In this document: positions 52,923 through 62,523 of the stretch, piece by piece
Numbering within the stretch: position 1 is the first letter of the stretch
Layout: the number at the start of each line of letters is the position of its first letter
Assembly: GCA_035943635.1 (NCBI GenBank)
Contig: DASZBX010000039.1
Span: forward strand, 46,354 to 110,353
From: DASZBX01 sp035943635
GTDB lineage: Bacteria > Actinomycetota > Actinomycetes > Streptomycetales > Catenulisporaceae
Reading direction: 5' to 3'
DNA: 64,000 nucleotides
Translations under genes and position numbers: made by a program
Notes under the pieces: generated by a model
Databases searched by the model: none
What the model was told of the DNA's origin: nothing
What the model saw: the letters and a program-made list of their open reading frames with translations, nothing else

Positions 52923-53429
52923 GTGAGACCGGGAAGACGACTCGGCGTCGACGTGGGCGCCGTCCGGATCGGCGTCGCCGTGTGCGACCGGGACGGCCTG
53001 CTGGCCACCCCGGTCGAGACGGTCCCGGCTGGCCGGGGCGACCTGGCCCGGCTGGCCGCGCTGGCCGCGGAGTACCAGATCGTCGAGATGATCGTCGGGC
53101 TGCCCCGGTCGCTGTCCGGCGCGGAGGGCGCGGCCGCGGTGAAAGCCAGGGCGTTCGCCATGGAACTTGCCGGGGCAATCCACCCCATTCCGGTCCGGCT
53201 GGTGGACGAACGGTTGACAACCGTGACCGCAACCCGTGGACTACGCGAGTCAGGTGTGAGTGCGCGCAAGGGCCGCGCGGTGGTCGACCAGGCCGCCGCG
53301 GTGGTCATCCTGCAGAACGCGCTGGACGCTGAGCGGGCCTCCGGGCGCCCGCCCGGAGCTGCGACAGACGCGATAACAGACGGGCGCGGAACCACTGCCC
53401 CGGCCCCAGCTAAGGAGTCGAAGCCGTGA
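52923..53429 (+). CDS. ruvX: RuvX/YqgF family, Holliday junction resolvase-like / rRNA processing nuclease
   Basis: The 168-residue protein has the RNase H-fold signature GVDVGAVRIGVAV with catalytic Asp, GLPRSLSG and VRLVDERLTT with the second acidic residue. A C-terminal helix with VDQAAAVVILQNAL follows, then an Ala/Gly/Thr tail. Family members are linked to pre-16S rRNA maturation in E. coli. GTG at 52923. Its stop overlaps the mltG start. Confidence 0.92.
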   Translation: MRPGRRLGVDVGAVRIGVAVCDRDGLLATPVETVPAGRGDLARLAALAAEYQIVEMIVGLPRSLSGAEGAAAVKARAFAMELAGAIHPIPVRLVDERLTTVTATRGLRESGVSARKGRAVVDQAAAVVILQNALDAERASGRPPGAATDAITDGRGTTAPAPAKESKP

Positions 53430-55495
53430 GCGAGAACTGGTCCCAGGGCGGATCGGGGGAATACGGCGAGGACCCCTACTCCCGGTCCGAACCCCGCCCG
53501 GAGAACTCCGGCCGCGGCCGGCGCCGCGCGGCCGGCCCGCCGCCCGACGGCGTGCACCCCGACGCCGCCCGCTCCCGGGCCGCCCGCCCGCAGGACCCGT
53601 ACGCCTCCGGGTCCTACGACACGCCCTCGTACGCCCCCGGCTCCGGCCCCGGGCAGTCCGGGCCGAACCGGTACGGCCTCGGCGCCTACGACCCGGCCGC
53701 CTCCTACGGCGGCGGCGCCGGCACCTCGGGCTCGCACGACACCGGTGCCTACGACCCGGGCTACGAGACCGGCTCCCAGCGCGCCGGCGGCCGCCCCGGC
53801 GGCTCGGGCGCCTACCCGACCGACCCGCGCGCGGCCGACCCGTACGCGAGCGGCGGCTACCCGGCCAACGCGGCCCCGCGCCGCCCGCAGGGCCCGCCCC
53901 CGCCCAGCCAGCCGCCGCACCCGGCCCAGGGCCGCGCCCCCTACGGCGGCGCCCCGCAGCCGGCCCGCGGCACGTACGGCCAGGGCTACGAGACCGGCGG
54001 CGGCGCTCCCGGCGCCGACTACGAGTCCGGCTCCCACCAGACCGGCCAGTACGACCGCCGCGCCGCCGAGCGCCCGGGCTACGAGCGCCCGGCCCGCGAG
54101 CGCGCCGCCGCGCCCGGCTACGACCGCCAGCCCTACGAGGCCGAGGCGTACAGCGAGCCGGCCTACCGCGAGGACCCCCGCCAGGCCTCCGGCACCGGCG
54201 GGCGCCGCCGCGCGGCCGAGCCCGCGCCCGTGGCCGAGGAGGAGTACGACTACGACGGCTACGACCAGGACGAGTACGGCGAGGACCCGCAGCCGCGCTC
54301 CCGCCGCCGCGGCGGGCGCCGGGACGAGGCCGACGACGACTTCCAGCTGATCGACGAGGACCAGGACGAGGACTCCGGCGGGCGCGGCGGGCGCCGGCCC
54401 AAGCAGGCCAAACGCGGCCGCAACTGCCTGGCCGTGCTGGTCTCTTTTGCGCTGATCGTCGGCGTGCTCGGCTATGGCGGCTACTGGGCGTACAAGCACT
54501 TCGGCAGCCACAACTCCCAGCCCGCCGACTACACCGCGACCACCAACCCGCAGGTGATCGACGTCGTGATCCCGCAGGGTGCGGGCGGCAGCCAGATAGG
54601 CCAGATCCTGTTCAGCGCCGACGTGATCAAGAGCCAGGGGTCGTTCATCAACGCCTGCACCGGGACCTCGCAGTGCGCCCAGATCCAGGCCGACACCTAC
54701 CTCCTGCCCAAGGAGATCAGCGCCCAGGCCGCCCTCGGGCTGCTCCTGAACCCGACCTCGGTGGACAAGAAGGGCCAGCTCAACACCTACGGCGGCGAGC
54801 GCGCGGCGCAGATCTTCGCCGAGGTGGAGAAGAAGAAGGGCTGGACCCAGGCGCAGATCGTCACGGCGATGACCGGCGGCCAGATCGACCTGCCGGCCTG
54901 GGACACCGGGAAGGCCGGGACGAACTTCCCGTTCGCGCCGATCGAGGGCTTCATCTGCGCCGAGCAGTACGACCTGGACAGCTACAGCACGCCGCAGGCG
55001 CTGATGAAGAAGATGGTCGACGACCAGCTGGCCGTGTTCACGACCGACAACCTGGCCGCGAAGGCGACCAGCCTGAACGTCACCGAGTACCAGCTGCTGA
55101 CCATAGCGTCGATGGCCCAGGCCGAGGCGGCCAACGCCAACGACCTGCCGAACATCGCCGAGGTGGTGTTCAACCGGCTCAAGGACAAGGCCGAGTTCAA
55201 CCACCTGGGCTTCGACACGGTCACCCTGTACGGAATGGGCAACACGGTGACCTCGCCGTCGGCCGCGGACCTGCGGGACACGAGCAACCCGTACAACACC
55301 CACCTGATCGACGGCCTGCCGCCGACCCCGATCGACAACCCGGACACCGCGGCGCTGACCGCGGTGACCGCTCCGACGCCGAGCACCTACGTGTACTTCT
55401 GCGCGATCAGCAGTACCACGACGGAGTACGCGTCGAACGATGCGCAGTGGCTGCAGTTGGGCAAGCAGTACCCCAAGCAGTGCGGCGGAGGCTGA
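53426..55495 (+). CDS. mltG: Endolytic transglycosylase MltG with long disordered N-terminus
   Basis: The first about 330 of 689 residues are Gly/Pro/Tyr/Arg-rich with repeated YETG and YDPG-like units and an acidic patch. One TM helix follows (CLAVLVSFALIVGVLGYGGYW), then the YceG domain. Catalytic Glu is in SMAQAEAAN, and NPYNTHLIDGLPPTPIDNP is the family hallmark. MltG cuts nascent glycan strands and so sets their length. GTG start overlaps the ruvX stop. Confidence 0.92.
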   Translation: MSENWSQGGSGEYGEDPYSRSEPRPENSGRGRRRAAGPPPDGVHPDAARSRAARPQDPYASGSYDTPSYAPGSGPGQSGPNRYGLGAYDPAASYGGGAGTSGSHDTGAYDPGYETGSQRAGGRPGGSGAYPTDPRAADPYASGGYPANAAPRRPQGPPPPSQPPHPAQGRAPYGGAPQPARGTYGQGYETGGGAPGADYESGSHQTGQYDRRAAERPGYERPARERAAAPGYDRQPYEAEAYSEPAYREDPRQASGTGGRRRAAEPAPVAEEEYDYDGYDQDEYGEDPQPRSRRRGGRRDEADDDFQLIDEDQDEDSGGRGGRRPKQAKRGRNCLAVLVSFALIVGVLGYGGYWAYKHFGSHNSQPADYTATTNPQVIDVVIPQGAGGSQIGQILFSADVIKSQGSFINACTGTSQCAQIQADTYLLPKEISAQAALGLLLNPTSVDKKGQLNTYGGERAAQIFAEVEKKKGWTQAQIVTAMTGGQIDLPAWDTGKAGTNFPFAPIEGFICAEQYDLDSYSTPQALMKKMVDDQLAVFTTDNLAAKATSLNVTEYQLLTIASMAQAEAANANDLPNIAEVVFNRLKDKAEFNHLGFDTVTLYGMGNTVTSPSAADLRDTSNPYNTHLIDGLPPTPIDNPDTAALTAVTAPTPSTYVYFCAISSTTTEYASNDAQWLQLGKQYPKQCGGG

Positions 55496-55502
55496 TCCGG
55501 GC

Positions 55503-56462
55503 ATGTCCTCGGCTGCAGACGCGGCCGGCGCCGGCACCCCCGGCGCCGGCCGGGCTCCGGCGCCGGACCCGGCGGTCCGCCGCCGGGCCGCGGTGCTCGG
55601 TTCCCCGATCGCGCACTCGCTCTCCCCGGTCCTGCACCGCGCGGCGTACCGCAGGCTCGGCCTGGCCGACTGGCGTTACGACGCGTACGAGGTGACCGAG
55701 GCGCAGCTGCCCGGGTTCGTCGCGGGCCTGGGCCGGGAATGGGCCGGGTTGTCCCTGACCATGCCGCTCAAGCGCGCGATCCTGCCGCTGCTGGCCGAGA
55801 CCGGCGGCACGGCCCGGTCCGTCGACGCAGTCAACACGGTCCTGCGCCGCCCGGACGGCACATTGCGCGGCGAGAACACGGACGTGCCCGGCCTCGTCGC
55901 GGCCCTGGCCGAACGCGGCGTCACCACGGCCCGCTCCGCGGCGGTCCTGGGCGGCGGCGCCACGGCGGCCTCGGCTTTGGCCGCGCTCTCGGTCCTGGTC
56001 AACGGCCCGTATGCGCTCGGCGAGGCACCCGGCATCGGCTCCGCCGCCCGCGGCGAGGTGTCGATCTACCTGCGTTCCCCGGCCCGCGCCGCCGAGCTCC
56101 AACCCGTGGCGGCAGCGCACGGCGTGGACCTGCGGGTACGCCCGTGGTCCGCGGCCGCCGAAGCCCTCGGCGCGGACCTGGTCGTCAACACCACCCCGGC
56201 CGGCGCCGCCGACGAGCTCGCCGACGCCGTCCCGGACCGGGTCGCGACCCTGTTCGACGTGCTCTACCACCCCTGGCCGACCGCACTGGCGGCCGCCTGG
56301 GCCAAACACGACGGAACGATCCTCGGCGGCCAGGACCTCCTGGTCCACCAGGCGGTTCTGCAGGTCGACCTCATGACCGCCGACGAGGTCCTCCCCGGCG
56401 AACGCCCGGACGCCGCCGCCCTGCTGGCCGCGATGCGCGCGGCGCTCGCCGACCTGGACTGA
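55503..56462 (+). CDS. aroE: Shikimate dehydrogenase
   Basis: The 319-residue product (ATG 55503) has SPIAHSLSPVLHRAAY for shikimate binding, the catalytic Lys in LTMPLKRAIL, the Asp in GENTDVPG, the NADP loop VLGGGATAAS and NTTPAGA. An insert of about 16 residues (GPYALGEAPGIGSAARG) lies after the cofactor loop. It reduces 3-dehydroshikimate. It is 7 bp after mltG and closes this operon at a strong terminator. Confidence 0.93.
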   Translation: MSSAADAAGAGTPGAGRAPAPDPAVRRRAAVLGSPIAHSLSPVLHRAAYRRLGLADWRYDAYEVTEAQLPGFVAGLGREWAGLSLTMPLKRAILPLLAETGGTARSVDAVNTVLRRPDGTLRGENTDVPGLVAALAERGVTTARSAAVLGGGATAASALAALSVLVNGPYALGEAPGIGSAARGEVSIYLRSPARAAELQPVAAAHGVDLRVRPWSAAAEALGADLVVNTTPAGAADELADAVPDRVATLFDVLYHPWPTALAAAWAKHDGTILGGQDLLVHQAVLQVDLMTADEVLPGERPDAAALLAAMRAALADLD

Positions 56463-56489
56463 GAATTGGCGCGCCCTGCGCAGGCGTGG

Positions 56490-56523
56490 AAAAGCCCGGC
56501 TCCGCGAACGGAGCCGGGCTTTT
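56490..56523 (+). terminator. Rho-independent terminator after aroE
   Basis: A perfect 15-bp stem (AAAAGCCCGGCTCCG with CGGAGCCGGGCTTTT) and CGAA tetraloop, with Ts in the descending arm, lies 27 bp past the aroE stop. Confidence 0.92.
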
Positions 56524-56557
56524 CCCCGGGATCCTGAGCCGACCGGCGTGACGCGCC

Positions 56558-56766
56558 GTTGTTCAGAATTCTGACGCGGCGAAACGCCTGATCGGCGGCG
56601 CCTGGCCGCACGCCGCGGTCAACCGCAGACGACCGAGTATGCGGCCGACCGCGGCGCACGCCCAGCCACCGCCGCTGAGCCGTTTCGCCGTGCACACTCA
56701 CCCGGCAGGTTAACGCACCACCCGGCAACTCGGCTCAAGCGCCGGAATTCGGAACAACTCGTCTAG
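56558..56766. mobile_element. MITE-like element, copy 2 (inverted relative to copy 1)
   Basis: The reverse complement matches copy 1 over nearly its full length with scattered substitutions. The right terminus (to CTAG 56763-56766) is intact. The left terminus keeps GTTGTTCAGAATTCTGACGC but has diverged beyond it. The TAG inside the terminal CTAG serves as the stop codon of the minus-strand gene ending at 56763. Confidence 0.85.
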
Positions 56767-58940
56767 ACGTGCAGCGTGAGCCCCACCAACCGGTCGTCGG
56801 CGATCTCCACCGCGAACGACCCCAGGCCGGTCGCCGCGACGCCGACGCCGTTGGGGGTCCGGTTCCACTCCCAGCCGTGGTGCTCGGCGTAACCGATCAC
56901 GCACTCGGTCGCGCTCTCGCCGAACGCGGCCGTGCCCTCGAACAGGGCCCGGGCGATCAGGGCCAGGGTCGGCCGGGCCGGCGGGACCGCCGGGTCGGTG
57001 ACCAGGTAGTAGATCCGGCCGCCGGTCGAGGAGCTGTGCCCGATGTAGCCGCGCGCGTTGAGCAGGCCGGTCGCGGCCCAGGCGAGCATCTCGGCCGCGG
57101 TGGCCGGGTCCTCCGCGTCGCCGAGCCCGGTCAGGTCGACCGAGGGGGCGATCAGCTCGGCGATGTCCTCCCGCTCGGCCAGGCTGCGCAGCACCCGGGA
57201 CTGGTCCAGGATGCCCGAGTCCTGGTCCCAGCCGCCGAACTCGGACCAGGCCCAGGTCCAGATCCCGTCCGGCGAGAGCGTGCCGAGGCCGTCGACCAGC
57301 AGCGAACGCTCGGACTGGGTGTACCGGCGGGTGTCGTGGTCGACCGACCAGTCGCCGGTGGGCATGAACGCGGTGAACGCCTCGAGCTGCTCGGACACCC
57401 ACGCGGCGTGCTTGTTGCCGAGCGCGCTCAGCTCCGGGCTGAACAGGGTCGGGGCCAGCGGCGGCCCGGCCTGCGGCAGCGAGGCGTCGAGCGAGGCCCA
57501 CTGCGCCATCGCCTCGGCCGCGCTGAACACCATGGTCGGACCGGCCGCGTTGACCGAGCCGGATTCGGCCGGGGCCGCCGGTTCGGCCTCGATCACGGCC
57601 GAGACCTCGGCCTCGGTCTCGGCCTTGGATTCGACTTCCGACGGCCCGGACTCGGCCTTCGCCTCCGCGGCCGCCGCGGACGACTCGGCCTCCGCGCTCT
57701 TCGCCTCGGACGAGGTGGACCGGTTGGGCGAGAAGACATACAGCGCGGTCTGCGACGCGGACGGGTCGAACGACCCCGTCCCCGAGCCCGCCGACTCCGC
57801 AGCGCCCGCAGCGGAGGATGCCGACTCCGATGCCCGCTCCGGCAGCGACCCGGACGAGGACTCGGCGAACGACGACCCGGCGGACGACGACCCGGCCGAC
57901 TCCGACAGCGACTGCCCCAGCGAATCCGCCTGAGCCGCCGCCGAAGCCGAAGCTCCGGCCGAGGACCCCGCCTCGGCCGCGCCGGACTCTTCCGCAGGCT
58001 CGGACTTGCCCGCCCCGGCCGCGAACGCCCGGGACGCGGCCAACTCGGCCTCCAGCTCCGCGGCCGACATCCCCACGGTCGGCTCGGCCTCCGCCGGCTC
58101 GGCCGAGACCGGCCCGTCGCCCGACTCGGCCAGCGGCGCCAGGATGGTCGCCGGGGCCGGCGCAGGCGCGGGCAGCGACGGCAGCTGCGGCGCCGCGGAC
58201 TGCTGGCCGAACGGCTGCGGGTTCGGCGTGCCGATCGGAGCGGACGAAGACAACGGCGCCGGCGAGGCCGACAACGTCCCCGGCCCGGACCCCGTCGGCT
58301 GCGGACCCGGCGGCGGCGACTGCACCGGCGGCGCCTGCGGATACTGCGGCTGGGAACCGAGCTGGTTCGGCGCGGGCGGGGGAGCGGGCGTGGCCGGGGC
58401 GTTGAGCACGGACATCAGCTCGCTCGCCGCCGCCGACCGGGTCTCCTGGGACACGAAGCCCAACTGGTAGTTGCGCATCCGGATGTGCGCCAGCAACGCG
58501 TCGCTCGGCGGCAGCTGGTAGCACCCGAGGTAGTAACCCACCGCAGCCGGCCACACCCACACGCCGTCGCTGTGGAACGCCCGCGGGATCACCTGGCCCG
58601 CCGACGGCACCAGCTCGTCCTGCGCGTTGCCGGGCGCGGCGAGCACGATCGGCGCCTGGGTCAGGTACATGGTCAGGGCCGGGATCTCCCGGGGGTCCAG
58701 CTGCGGGCGCACGATCCGCGGGGTGCCGTCCGGGTTGACCCCGTCGAACGGCTCGGCCACCGGGAACCGGCCGCCGGCCGAGTAGTGCGCCGCGCCGGAC
58801 TGGCCGAGCGGATTGTTCGGATTCGACGGGTACCCCGGAGCCGGGTACTGCCGCCCGCCGCCCGGCTGCGGCGGCTGTTGCGGCTGTGCGGGCCAAGACC
58901 CCTGCCCGGGCCCCGGTCCGGATCCCATGCCACTGGCCAT
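56763..58940 (-). CDS. Large low-complexity protein with DUF6882-like C-terminal domain
   Basis: From ATG 58940 (CAGGAG upstream) the product is 725 residues. After a Gly/Pro/Gln lead there is a conserved-looking domain (VNPDGTPRIVRPQLDPREIP, then HSDGVWVWPAAVGYYLGCYQ). About 330 residues of Ala/Ser/Glu/Pro low complexity follow, then a C-terminal domain with LVDGLGTLSPDGIWTWAWSE. That last pattern recalls DUF6882 proteins (from memory). Function is unknown. The stop codon is donated by the MITE end, so the ancestral C-terminus may have been longer. Confidence 0.7.
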   Translation of the reverse strand: MASGMGSGPGPGQGSWPAQPQQPPQPGGGRQYPAPGYPSNPNNPLGQSGAAHYSAGGRFPVAEPFDGVNPDGTPRIVRPQLDPREIPALTMYLTQAPIVLAAPGNAQDELVPSAGQVIPRAFHSDGVWVWPAAVGYYLGCYQLPPSDALLAHIRMRNYQLGFVSQETRSAAASELMSVLNAPATPAPPPAPNQLGSQPQYPQAPPVQSPPPGPQPTGSGPGTLSASPAPLSSSAPIGTPNPQPFGQQSAAPQLPSLPAPAPAPATILAPLAESGDGPVSAEPAEAEPTVGMSAAELEAELAASRAFAAGAGKSEPAEESGAAEAGSSAGASASAAAQADSLGQSLSESAGSSSAGSSFAESSSGSLPERASESASSAAGAAESAGSGTGSFDPSASQTALYVFSPNRSTSSEAKSAEAESSAAAAEAKAESGPSEVESKAETEAEVSAVIEAEPAAPAESGSVNAAGPTMVFSAAEAMAQWASLDASLPQAGPPLAPTLFSPELSALGNKHAAWVSEQLEAFTAFMPTGDWSVDHDTRRYTQSERSLLVDGLGTLSPDGIWTWAWSEFGGWDQDSGILDQSRVLRSLAEREDIAELIAPSVDLTGLGDAEDPATAAEMLAWAATGLLNARGYIGHSSSTGGRIYYLVTDPAVPPARPTLALIARALFEGTAAFGESATECVIGYAEHHGWEWNRTPNGVGVAATGLGSFAVEIADDRLVGLTLHV

Positions 58941-59058
58941 GTATTCGCGCTCCTGAAGTAGTGTCCGCAATCGGCGACAAGTGTCCCACCCGGACAGAAC
59001 CCGTCGCAATGGCACCGGACCGTGCCGCTGCCCCGCGCCCTCGTGGGATGATCTGGGT

Positions 59059-60321
59059 ATGTTGCGTTGGCTTACCGCAGGCGAATCCCACGGTCCCGGT
59101 CTGGTCGCCGTCCTGGAAGGACTGCCCGCCGGAGTCGAGACCTCCACCAAGGCCGTGGCCGAGGCCCTGGCCCGGCGCCGGCTCGGCTACGGCCGCGGCG
59201 CGCGGATGAAGTTCGAACAGGACGAGCTCGAGCTGCTCGGCGGGGTCAGGCACGGCCTGACCCAGGGCGGCCCGATCGCGCTGCGGATCGGCAACAGCGA
59301 GTGGCCCAAGTGGCGCTCGGTGATGGCCGCCGATCCGGAGCAGGGGCTCGGCGAGCTCGACGAGTACGAGCCGGGCGCCGAGCCGGGCACCGTCACGGCG
59401 CAGAACGCCGCCGCGGCCGGCCCCGGCCAGGCCCGCAGCGCCCCGCTCACCCGGCCCCGGCCCGGCCACGCCGACCTGGCCGGCATGCAGAAGTACGGCT
59501 TCGACGACGCCCGCCCGGTGCTCGAGCGGGCCAGCGCCCGGGAGACCGCGGCCCGGGTCGCGCTCGGCGAGATCGCCCGCTCCTTCCTGCGCCAGGCCGC
59601 CGGGATCGAGGTGCTCTCGCACGTGGTCGCGCTCGGCCCGGTCAGCGCCCCGGCCGGCAGCGCGCCGCGCCCCGGCGACCTGGACCGGGTGGACGCCGAC
59701 CCGGTCCGCTGCCTGGATCCCGAGGCCAGCGCGCGGATGATCGCCGAGATCGACGCCTGCCACAAGGAGGGCGACACCCTCGGCGGCGTGGTCGAGGTGC
59801 TCGCCTACAACCTGCCGCCCGGCCTGGGCAGCCACACCCACTGGGACCGCCGGCTCGACGCCCGGCTGTCCGGCGCGCTGATGAGCATCCAGGCGATCAA
59901 GGGGGTCGAGGTCGGCGACGGCTTCGGCCTGGCCGCGATCCGGGGCAGCCAGGCCCACGACGAGATGGAACCGGGCCGGCCCGGCGTCCGCCGCAAGACC
60001 GGCCGCTCCGGCGGCACCGAGGGCGGCATGTCCACCGGCGAGCCGCTGCGCGTGCGGGCCGCGATGAAGCCGATCGCGACCGTCCCGCGCGCCCTGGCCA
60101 CCATCGACACCGCCACCGGCGAGGCCGCGGTCGCGCACCACCAGCGCTCCGACGTGTGCGCCGTCCCGGCCGCCGGGATCGTCGCCGAGGCGATGGTCGC
60201 CCTGGTCCTGGCCGACGCGGTGCTGGAGAAGTTCGGCGGCGACTCGCTGGCCGAGACCCGGCGCAACGTGGCCGCCTACCTCGCCGACGTGCGCGAGCGC
60301 GGACTGGAGGTGCTGGCGTGA
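59059..60321 (+). CDS. aroC: Chorismate synthase
   Basis: The 420-residue product begins MLRWLTAGESHGPGLVAVLE (signature 1) and has GRGARMKFEQDE, RPGHADLAGMQKYG, RETAARVALGE and RKTGRSGGTEGGMSTGEP. It uses reduced FMN to convert EPSP to chorismate. No EPSP synthase gene is in the window. The stop TGA shares one base with the aroK ATG. Confidence 0.96.
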   Translation: MLRWLTAGESHGPGLVAVLEGLPAGVETSTKAVAEALARRRLGYGRGARMKFEQDELELLGGVRHGLTQGGPIALRIGNSEWPKWRSVMAADPEQGLGELDEYEPGAEPGTVTAQNAAAAGPGQARSAPLTRPRPGHADLAGMQKYGFDDARPVLERASARETAARVALGEIARSFLRQAAGIEVLSHVVALGPVSAPAGSAPRPGDLDRVDADPVRCLDPEASARMIAEIDACHKEGDTLGGVVEVLAYNLPPGLGSHTHWDRRLDARLSGALMSIQAIKGVEVGDGFGLAAIRGSQAHDEMEPGRPGVRRKTGRSGGTEGGMSTGEPLRVRAAMKPIATVPRALATIDTATGEAAVAHHQRSDVCAVPAAGIVAEAMVALVLADAVLEKFGGDSLAETRRNVAAYLADVRERGLEVLA

Positions 60322-60848
60322 TGACCATGCTGCCCACCGCGCTCAGGCCGCGGATCGTCCTGGTCGGCGCGCCCGGCGCGGGCAAGAGCACCGTCGGCCC
60401 GCTGCTGGCCGACCTGCTCGGGGTCGCCTTCCGGGACACCGACCACGACGTCGAGGCGATCACCGGGATGCCGATCGCCGACCTGTTCGTCGAGCGCGGC
60501 GAACCGTACTTCCGCGACCTGGAGGCCGAGGCGGTGCACGCCGCGCTGGCCTCGCACCCGGGCGTGCTCTCGCTCGGCGGTGGCGCGATCCTGCGCCCGC
60601 AGACCCGGGCCGCACTGGCCGGGCACACGGTCGGCTACCTGCGGGTGGACCTGGCCGAAGCGGCCCGCCGGGTCGGCATGAACGCCCCCCGGCCGCTGCT
60701 GCTGGGCAACGTCCGGGCCCAGCTGAACGAGCTGTTCCACCAGCGCACCCCGCTGTACGAAGAGGTCGCGACCATCACCGTCGACGCCGCCACGCAGACC
60801 GCCGAGGACATCGCCGGCCTGCTCGCCAAGGAGTTGCCCGCCGCATGA
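60321..60848 (+). CDS. aroK: Shikimate kinase
   Basis: The 175-residue product has Walker A GAPGAGKST (17-25), the shikimate-binding DTDHDVE (about 39-45), R65 in YFRDLE and the GGG at 87-89. It phosphorylates shikimate at O3. It overlaps aroC upstream and aroB downstream by 1-4 bp. Confidence 0.95.
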   Translation: MTMLPTALRPRIVLVGAPGAGKSTVGPLLADLLGVAFRDTDHDVEAITGMPIADLFVERGEPYFRDLEAEAVHAALASHPGVLSLGGGAILRPQTRAALAGHTVGYLRVDLAEAARRVGMNAPRPLLLGNVRAQLNELFHQRTPLYEEVATITVDAATQTAEDIAGLLAKELPAA

Positions 60849-61975
60849 CCAGCACCGAGACGCCCGCCCCGGGCGGTACGCCGCAGCCCGCCGCCACCCG
60901 GATCACGGTCGGCGGCGGCGAGTCCGCCGGCTCCGCGCCGTACGACGTGGTGATCGGCACCGGCCTGCTGGGCGAACTGCCCGCGCTGCTCGGCCCCAAG
61001 GCCGCCCGGGTGGCGATCATCCACCCGAAGGCGCTGGCCGCCACCGCCGAGGCGATCCGGGCCGACCTGGCCGGCGGCTACCAGGCCGTCACGATCGAGG
61101 TCCCGGACGCCGAGGAGGCCAAGTCGCTGACCGTGCTCGGCTACCTGTGGACCGTGCTCGGCCAGTCCGGGTTCACCCGCACCGACGCGATCGTCGGGGT
61201 AGGCGGCGGAGCGACCACCGACCTGGCCGGGTTCGCCGCGGCCACCTGGCTGCGCGGGGTGCGCGTCATTCAGGTGCCGACCACCCTGCTCGGCATGGTG
61301 GACGCGGCCGTGGGCGGCAAGACCGGCATCAACACCGCCGAGGGCAAGAACCTGGTCGGCGCCTTCCACCCCCCGGCCGGGGTGCTGTGCGACCTCGCCG
61401 CGCTGCAGACCCTGCCGCGCAACGACTACGTGGCCGGACTGGCCGAGGTGGTCAAGGCCGGGTTCATCGCCGACCCGCGGATCCTGGAACTGATCGAGTC
61501 CGACCCGGCCGCCGCGCAGGACCCGGCCGGACCGCATACCAGGGAACTGATCGAGCGCGCGGTCCAGGTCAAGGCGACGGTGGTCAGCTCGGACCTGAAG
61601 GAGTCCGGCCTGCGCGAGATCCTGAACTACGGCCACACCCTCGGCCACGCGATCGAACGCAACGAGCGCTACCAGTGGCGGCACGGCGCGGCCGTCTCGG
61701 TCGGCATGATCTTCGCCGCCGAACTCGGCCGCCTGGCCGGCCGGCTGGACGAGGCCACCGCGCAGCGGCACCACGAGGTGCTCGGCGGCCTGGGCCTGCC
61801 GTTGACGTACGACGCGTCCGCGTGGACGAAACTGCACGACGCGATGCGGATCGACAAGAAGTCGCGTGCTGACACACTCCGCTTCATCGTGCTGAACGGC
61901 CTGGCGAAACCGGTCGTGCTGGAAGGCCCGGACCCGCAGCTGCTGGCCGCCGCGTACGCGGAGGTGGCCCGATGA
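60845..61975 (+). CDS. aroB: 3-Dehydroquinate synthase
   Basis: The 376-residue product has the NAD site VGGGATTDLAGFAAATWLRG, then PTTLLGMVDAAVGGKTGIN and the zinc histidines in ILNYGHTLGHAIE. It forms dehydroquinate from DAHP. The ATG overlaps the aroK stop, and its own stop overlaps the aroQ start. Confidence 0.96.
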   Translation: MTSTETPAPGGTPQPAATRITVGGGESAGSAPYDVVIGTGLLGELPALLGPKAARVAIIHPKALAATAEAIRADLAGGYQAVTIEVPDAEEAKSLTVLGYLWTVLGQSGFTRTDAIVGVGGGATTDLAGFAAATWLRGVRVIQVPTTLLGMVDAAVGGKTGINTAEGKNLVGAFHPPAGVLCDLAALQTLPRNDYVAGLAEVVKAGFIADPRILELIESDPAAAQDPAGPHTRELIERAVQVKATVVSSDLKESGLREILNYGHTLGHAIERNERYQWRHGAAVSVGMIFAAELGRLAGRLDEATAQRHHEVLGGLGLPLTYDASAWTKLHDAMRIDKKSRADTLRFIVLNGLAKPVVLEGPDPQLLAAAYAEVAR

Positions 61976-62466
61976 GCGAACAGACGGCCCCGGCCCCGGC
62001 CGACGCCTCCGCGCAGACCGATGGAACCGCACCGGCCGCCAAGACAGTGTTCGTACTCAACGGCCCCAACCTGGGCCGGCTCGGCAGCCGCGAACCGGAC
62101 GTCTACGGCGCCACCACCTACGCAGGGCTCGTCGAAGCCTGCGAAAAAGCCGGCGCCGAGCTCGGATTCCGGGTCGTGGTCCGCGAGACCAACGACGAGG
62201 GCGAGATCATCCGCTGGCTGCACGAGGCCGCCGACGGCCGGATCCCGGTGGTGATCAACCCCGGCGCCTTCACCCACTACTCGTACGGCCTGCGCGACGC
62301 CGCCGCCCAGCGCACCGCGCCGCTGGTCGAAGTGCACATCTCCAATCCGCACGCGCGCGAACAGTTCCGGCACACGTCGGTGATCTCCGCCGTGGCCAGC
62401 GGAACCATCGCGGGTTTCGGGATCGGCTCCTACCTGCTCGCCCTGCGCGCCCTGGCTGATTTATGA
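61972..62466 (+). CDS. aroQ: Type II 3-dehydroquinate dehydratase
   Basis: The 164-residue product opens after a short Ala/Thr-rich lead with VFVLNGPNLGRLGSREPDVYG, including the catalytic Tyr. NPGAFTHYS and VEVHISNPHAREQFRHTS with the active His follow. It is the dodecameric type II enzyme, common in actinobacteria. Confidence 0.95.
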   Translation: MSEQTAPAPADASAQTDGTAPAAKTVFVLNGPNLGRLGSREPDVYGATTYAGLVEACEKAGAELGFRVVVRETNDEGEIIRWLHEAADGRIPVVINPGAFTHYSYGLRDAAAQRTAPLVEVHISNPHAREQFRHTSVISAVASGTIAGFGIGSYLLALRALADL

Positions 62467-62469
62467 CGG

Positions 62470-62475
62470 TAGACT
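62470..62475 (+). promoter_or_regulatory. -10 element of efp promoter
   Basis: TAGACT sits 49 bp before the efp GTG, directly after the aroQ stop. AGGAG lies about 9 nt before the GTG. Confidence 0.45.
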
Positions 62476-62523
62476 TGAGGGTCGAAGATTGAAAAATCCC
62501 TATCGCTTAGGAGTCACCCAGCC

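Noticed and set aside
56710..60141. A 1143-codon minus-strand open frame across aroC and the low-complexity gene
   Set aside because: Opposite aroC it is antisense, and over the 56763-58940 gene it is out of frame. Repetitive composition and no family resemblance.
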